64,000 nt of DNA. It comes from Fidelibacterota bacterium SCGC AAA298-D23. Its GTDB lineage: Bacteria; Fidelibacterota; Marinisomatia; Marinisomatales; Marinisomataceae. The stretch is from positions 186,001 through 250,000 of the forward strand of contig AQSI01000001.1 of NCBI GenBank assembly GCA_000402655.1, written 5' to 3'. Below the pieces are notes generated by a model, which searched no databases, was not told the DNA's origin, and saw only the letters and a list, made by a program, of their open reading frames with translations. Positions 60,272-64,000 of this stretch are shown here, piece after piece. The position numbers and the translations under genes were made by a program. Within the stretch, counting starts at the first letter, position 1, and the number at the start of each line of letters is the position of its first letter.

Positions 60272-61039
60272 AGCAAGATACATCAAACAAATATTATAGC
60301 AAGCTCTGCAAAAATTGGTAACAACGTTGAGATTGGACCGTATAATGTTATTGAGGATAATGTAATAATTGGTGACAATGTAAAAATTGGTAGCTTTAAT
60401 ACTATTTCTCAGTTCACTGAAGTAGGAAATGATTGTCATATCATTAATAGCAGTAGCATCGGCGCTATTCCACAAGATAAAAAATTTGGTGGGGAAGACA
60501 CTAAGTTAATTATTGGAGATAGAACAATTATTAGAGAATTTGTAACCTTAAATAGAGGAACTAAAGCAACTGGAGAAACTCGAATAGGTGAAGATGTATT
60601 AATTATGACGGGAGTCCATGTTGCACATGATTGTATTATTGGTAATAATGTTATTTTGGTAAACTTAGTTGCCTTGGGAGGACATGTAGAGATAGATGAT
60701 TGGGCAATTCTTGGAGGGGCAAGTAATGTTCATCAATTTTGTAAGGTTGGTAAACATGCTATGATTGCCGCAAACTCAAAATTGGTGCAAGATGTACCAC
60801 CATTTATACTCGCTGGCAAACATCCAGTCCAATATTCAGGTATTAACTCCATCGGTTTGAGCAGAAGGGGGTTTACCGGTAATGATAAAGCTGATATAAA
60901 AAAAGCTTATAGATATCTATTTAGATCTGATTTAAATCAATCAGACGCTCTTGCTAAAGTTAAAAAAGAGCTTTCTAATAATAATTATGTCGATGAAATT
61001 CTTCATTTTTATGAATCCAGTGAGAGAGGAATTATTTAA
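60269..61039 (+). CDS. lpxA: UDP-N-acetylglucosamine acyltransferase, with apparent ATT start
   Basis: 256 residues, first acyltransferase of lipid A synthesis, made of left-handed beta-helix hexapeptide repeats with VHVAHDCIIGNNVILVNLVALGGHVEIDDWAILGG (catalytic His in the first part) and the C-terminal helices GINSIGLSRRGF. The protein matches LpxA from residue 2: SKIHQTNIIASSAKIGNNVEIGPY. The only possible start for that N-terminus is ATT at 60269, six bases after AGGAG (60258-60262), with an in-frame TAA at 60263. The next standard start, ATG 60605, would remove 112 residues of the helix. See findings. Confidence 0.92.
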   Translation: MSKIHQTNIIASSAKIGNNVEIGPYNVIEDNVIIGDNVKIGSFNTISQFTEVGNDCHIINSSSIGAIPQDKKFGGEDTKLIIGDRTIIREFVTLNRGTKATGETRIGEDVLIMTGVHVAHDCIIGNNVILVNLVALGGHVEIDDWAILGGASNVHQFCKVGKHAMIAANSKLVQDVPPFILAGKHPVQYSGINSIGLSRRGFTGNDKADIKKAYRYLFRSDLNQSDALAKVKKELSNNNYVDEILHFYESSERGII

Positions 61040-61047
61040 CAGTTACG

Positions 61048-62181
61048 ATGAAAAATATTGTTGTAATGGGGTCTACAGGGTCGGTAGGGATTCAATCGTT
61101 AGATGTAATTTCAAAAAGTAAATCTCATAAAGTTATTGGTCTAAGTTGTTATTCAAATGCAGACCTTATTTTTGAACAAACTAAAGAATATTTACCTAAT
61201 TTTGTTGCGATTGAAGTCATTGATCCTTCTCATAATCTTTTCAATCTATGCAAAGAAAATAATATTAAGCTTATAACTGGTAATAATGCCTCATGTAATA
61301 TTCCATTTGATAATTTAGATTTAGCAATTAATGCTATTGTTGGTACTGCAGGTTTAAAACCTACCATAGAATTAGTTAAAAATGGTATAGATATTGCTTT
61401 AAGCAACAAAGAGTCGTTAGTGTTGGGAGGTCATATTATTATGCCTTTAGCTCAAAAAAATAACGTGAATATAATACCTGTTGATAGTGAACATTCAGCA
61501 ATTTTTCAATGTTTGAATGGAGAAAATCTTAAAGAATTAAAAAAAATAATTCTTACAGGCAGCGGTGGACCTTTCCTTGAAACGCCGATTGATAAGTTTA
61601 ATACTATTACACCTGATCAAGCACTCAAACATCCTAATTGGGATATGGGCGCAAAGATATCAATTGATTCTGCCACAATGATGAATAAAGCATTAGAATT
61701 AATAGAAGCATTATGGCTATTCAATATAAAACTTGATAAGATACAAATTACTATCCATCCTCAATCCATCGTTCATTCGATGGTTGAGTTTGTTGATGGT
61801 TCATATAAAGCTCACTTAGGTTTACCAGATATGAAAGTACCAATTCAGTATGCTTTAACCTTTCCAAACAGAACAAACTCTTCTGTTGGAAGTTTAGATT
61901 TTGAAAATCTGAATTTAGATTTTAGAAAACCCGATTTAGAAAGATACCCGATTTTGTCACTTGTTGAAGAGCTTATAAATTTAGGAGGAAATAGAGTGGC
62001 AGTAATGAGTATGGCAAATGATTATATTGTGGAGAGGTTTCTAGATCGAAAAATTTCTTTTAACGAAATATTTTATCTAATTCAAGAAGTGGTAAATGAA
62101 TTTGCATCTGATGATTTACCATCTTTAGAAGAATTATTTATCTTAGATAAAAATATTCAATTATATTTGAACTCAAATTAG
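61048..62181 (+). CDS. dxr: 1-deoxy-D-xylulose 5-phosphate reductoisomerase
   Basis: 377 residues, the NADPH-dependent second enzyme of the MEP pathway. Motifs: VVMGSTGSVGIQSLDVI (NADPH loop), ALSNKESLVLGG, IPVDSEHSAIFQCL (metal and substrate ligands), ILTGSGGPFLETP (flexible loop with the usual GGPF), HPNWDMGAKISIDSATMMNKALE, and PDMKVPIQYAL. It follows lpxA after eight bases and precedes rseP, an order found in many bacteria. Together with ispDF and ispE it shows the MEP route to isoprenoids. Confidence 0.96.
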   Translation: MKNIVVMGSTGSVGIQSLDVISKSKSHKVIGLSCYSNADLIFEQTKEYLPNFVAIEVIDPSHNLFNLCKENNIKLITGNNASCNIPFDNLDLAINAIVGTAGLKPTIELVKNGIDIALSNKESLVLGGHIIMPLAQKNNVNIIPVDSEHSAIFQCLNGENLKELKKIILTGSGGPFLETPIDKFNTITPDQALKHPNWDMGAKISIDSATMMNKALELIEALWLFNIKLDKIQITIHPQSIVHSMVEFVDGSYKAHLGLPDMKVPIQYALTFPNRTNSSVGSLDFENLNLDFRKPDLERYPILSLVEELINLGGNRVAVMSMANDYIVERFLDRKISFNEIFYLIQEVVNEFASDDLPSLEELFILDKNIQLYLNSN

Positions 62182-62187
62182 GACAAC

Positions 62188-63360
62188 ATGATATATATTT
62201 TAGCATTTATAGTATTGATTGGTGTAATTGTTTTTGTGCACGAATTAGGACACTTTTGGGCAGCAAGAAGCGTAGGCGTCGGAGTTGAACGTTTCTCAGT
62301 AGGTATGCCACCAAATTTTATTGATTTTACCAAAACAAAAAAAGGTCTAGTAGTTGACATATTCTTTTTTGCTTTTCATAAAAAAAGAATTAAATGGAAA
62401 AAAGTTTTTTCCACCACTTTTAGTTCTTTTAATACGCCTTCAGAAACAGTATATACAATAGGCTTGTTACCTTTGGGAGGTTACGTAAAAATGAAAGGTA
62501 TTCTTGACGAGAGTATGGATAGTGATTTCAAAGGCGCCGATGATGAACTCGAATCAAAAAATGCATTACAAAAAATATGGGTAATGAGTGCAGGTGTAAT
62601 AATGAACTTAATCTTAACCTTTTTTGTTTTTGTTTTAATAGGAAATCTACAAGGTGATACTAAAGTAGAAAATAATGATACAACCATTGATTATGTCGTT
62701 CCTGAACAATCTGCTGAACTTGCTGGAATCATTTCTGGAGATAAAATATTATCTATTGATAACATCGAAGTCAACACCTGGAATGAGGCTGTTGTAATTA
62801 TTGAAAAGTACCCTAATAGAACAATACCAATTACTGTTGAAAGAAGCGAAGAAATTTTATCATTTGAAGCATCTCTTGGTTCAAGACCTAATATATCTAC
62901 TGGTAGAGTTGATCAACAGGTGGGTGCTTTGGGAGTTTCAAAATCTCAAGTTCCAGTTCAGCTAAATTTTCAAGAAGCTATTGTTTATGGCTTTAATGAA
63001 ACTAAGTGGGCAATGACTTTAATGACATCATCTCTTAAAATGATTTTCCAAGGGAATGTATCTCGAGATGAGGTAGGAAGTGTAATTATGATTGGTGACA
63101 TGGCGGGTCAAGCAGCACAAGCTGGATTAGTCCCCTTTCTTTTTTTGATGGCATTAATTAGTGTAAATCTTGCTTATATAAATATTTTACCTATTCCTGG
63201 ACTTGATGGAGGGCATATTGCTTTAATACTAATTGAAGTTTTAATGGGAAGAAAGCTTTCAGTAAAGGCAAGAATTAGAATTCAATCAGTAGGTATGTTT
63301 ATACTATTATCATTAATGGTTTTTTTACTTCTTAATGATATTATTCGAGTATTTTCTTAA
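62188..63360 (+). CDS. rseP: Site-2 zinc metalloprotease RseP (M50)
   Basis: 390 residues. Membrane zinc protease that cleaves regulators such as anti-sigma factors within the membrane. The HExxH motif is in VFVHELGHFWAAR (helix 1) and the third ligand in LPIPGLDGGHIALILIEVLMGRKLSV. One PDZ domain lies at about 165-240 (IDYVVPEQSAELAGIISGDKILSIDNIEVNTWNEAV). About 40 extra residues (KKGLVVDIFFFAFHKKRIKWKK and following) separate the first helix from the IGLLPLGGYVKMKG motif. Its end overlaps the convergent DUF3108-type gene by 20 bases. Confidence 0.94.
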   Translation: MIYILAFIVLIGVIVFVHELGHFWAARSVGVGVERFSVGMPPNFIDFTKTKKGLVVDIFFFAFHKKRIKWKKVFSTTFSSFNTPSETVYTIGLLPLGGYVKMKGILDESMDSDFKGADDELESKNALQKIWVMSAGVIMNLILTFFVFVLIGNLQGDTKVENNDTTIDYVVPEQSAELAGIISGDKILSIDNIEVNTWNEAVVIIEKYPNRTIPITVERSEEILSFEASLGSRPNISTGRVDQQVGALGVSKSQVPVQLNFQEAIVYGFNETKWAMTLMTSSLKMIFQGNVSRDEVGSVIMIGDMAGQAAQAGLVPFLFLMALISVNLAYINILPIPGLDGGHIALILIEVLMGRKLSVKARIRIQSVGMFILLSLMVFLLLNDIIRVFS

Positions 63361-64000
63361 GTCTTAATTCAATTACCCCACTACCTAGTTTAATTAATAT
63401 TCTTACTGGAACTAAAATATCTTTGATAGGAGCGTAAATTACTTCCATATCACCTTTATTTTTAAGAACTGGTTGTCCATTTTGAACTGGAGATAAAGTA
63501 TATCCTTGTTTATCTCCATATGGTGTTTTTATCACTTTAGTTCCTAGATTTTTGATTTCTATCACTCTACTTTTTCCAGCATCAACTATATTAAATTTTT
63601 TTGATTGATTATTTGGGATGTTAAATTCTGATAGTATTAATATTAGTGAGTAAGGATCAAAACTGTTTTCATTAACAATGAATTCTTTACCATTAGTCAT
63701 ACCACTTTGATTCCTAATGATAGTTTCAGAATTTTTCTTTTTTCGTAGCTCTCTTATACTCTTATTTTGCTTTACAACATTAAGATTTTCTTGATTGATC
63801 CAAACATCAATCTTATTTCGAATTTTATAGATTGAATCTCCTAGTTTAGTAGTTCGAACATTAAAATTTAAGTGATAAACATTTATCCCTTCTATATTAT
63901 CCGGGTCTTTTATAGACAAAGAAGCTTCTCCTAGCTTTAGATTTAATACTTCAAGATATACATTGTATTCATATTTTACTTTTGAATTAAAACGATTGCT
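63341..64000 (-). CDS. DUF3108-type protein, 5' end beyond the window
   Basis: 219 residues visible; the frame is open to the last base of the window, so the start lies outside. The visible part opens KVKYEYNVYLEVLNLKLGEASLSI and continues VYHLNFNVRTTKLGDSIYKIRNKIDVWI, with KNKGDMEVIYAPIKDILVPVRI and a last strand GVIELRLKKIL. This two-strand pattern and the PVRI segment fit DUF3108, a beta-rich, usually exported domain of unknown function in Gram-negative bacteria. A signal peptide cannot be checked. It overlaps rseP tail-to-tail by 20 bases. Confidence 0.72.
   Translation of the reverse strand, partial: SNRFNSKVKYEYNVYLEVLNLKLGEASLSIKDPDNIEGINVYHLNFNVRTTKLGDSIYKIRNKIDVWINQENLNVVKQNKSIRELRKKKNSETIIRNQSGMTNGKEFIVNENSFDPYSLILILSEFNIPNNQSKKFNIVDAGKSRVIEIKNLGTKVIKTPYGDKQGYTLSPVQNGQPVLKNKGDMEVIYAPIKDILVPVRILIKLGSGVIELRLKKILE

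Noticed and set aside
60605..61039. A short lpxA starting at ATG 60605
   Set aside because: It would remove 112 residues that match LpxA well; the ATT start with a Shine-Dalgarno sequence explains the full protein.

Overview
This is a compact, AT-rich chromosomal segment of a Gram-negative bacterium, almost entirely housekeeping genes. The envelope genes (lpxA, B, C, D, K, bamA, a Skp-like chaperone, TonB/ExbB/ExbD) show an outer membrane with lipid A. The b558-type succinate dehydrogenase, the GSII-type glutamine synthetase of about 336 residues and the contiguous rpsF-rpsR-rplI order resemble the FCB group. The lpxC and fabZ genes are separate rather than fused as in most Bacteroidetes. With the streamlined overlapping layout this makes a marine Candidatus Marinimicrobia (SAR406)-like lineage my best guess, at moderate confidence and from gene content only.

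Layout. 1-8.1 kb: the origin region, with the 3' part of mnmG (carrying a parS site in its last codons), a SurA-like isomerase, a gap with DnaA-box-like sequences and an AT-only tract (candidate oriC), then dnaN-gyrB-gyrA. No dnaA lies next to it. 8-22 kb: a mixed block with a YggS-like PLP protein, an M16 protease, folA-thyA, a haloalkane-dehalogenase-like hydrolase, a DMT transporter, an MltB-like transglycosylase, an ALDH, an Smr protein, a saccharopine-dehydrogenase-like protein, ppdK and a MORN-repeat lipoprotein. 23-29 kb: sdhCAB plus a translationally coupled FAH-family gene, facing an exbB-exbD-exbD-tonB operon. 29-34 kb, minus strand: ychF, a Gfo/Idh oxidoreductase, lpxB, an acyltransferase and lpxK. 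34-42 kb: a FabI-like SDR, yqgE with a 49-residue coupled ORF, uvrA, ruvB, queA, ispDF, ispE. 42-48 kb: tRNA-Gln, prs, rplY, pth, a membrane pyrophosphatase, rpsF-rpsR-rplI. 48-54 kb: an Lrp regulator, GSII glutamine synthetase, mutY, plsC, an MFS carrier, a 7Fe-type ferredoxin, mrp. 54-64 kb: uppS, bamA, skp, lpxD, lpxC, fabZ, lpxA, dxr, rseP and a partial DUF3108-type gene.

The genes form coherent pathways. Lipid A assembly is split between a plus-strand cluster (lpxD-lpxC-fabZ-lpxA) and a minus-strand cluster (Gfo/Idh-lpxB-acyltransferase-lpxK). ispDF, ispE, dxr and uppS give MEP isoprenoid and undecaprenyl synthesis. BamA, Skp, the SurA-like protein and RseP cover outer-membrane protein assembly and surveillance. 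The gene packing is extreme: same-strand genes overlap by 1, 4 or 8 bases, convergent pairs share stop codons, and almost no room is left for terminators.

The most notable observations are an apparent ATT initiation codon for lpxA behind a good Shine-Dalgarno sequence, parS inside mnmG, a candidate oriC without adjacent dnaA, and an FAH-family (possible oxaloacetate tautomerase) gene coupled to succinate dehydrogenase. I saw no CRISPR array, insertion sequence, prophage, rRNA or convincing riboswitch. No stretch over 300 bases lacks a gene.
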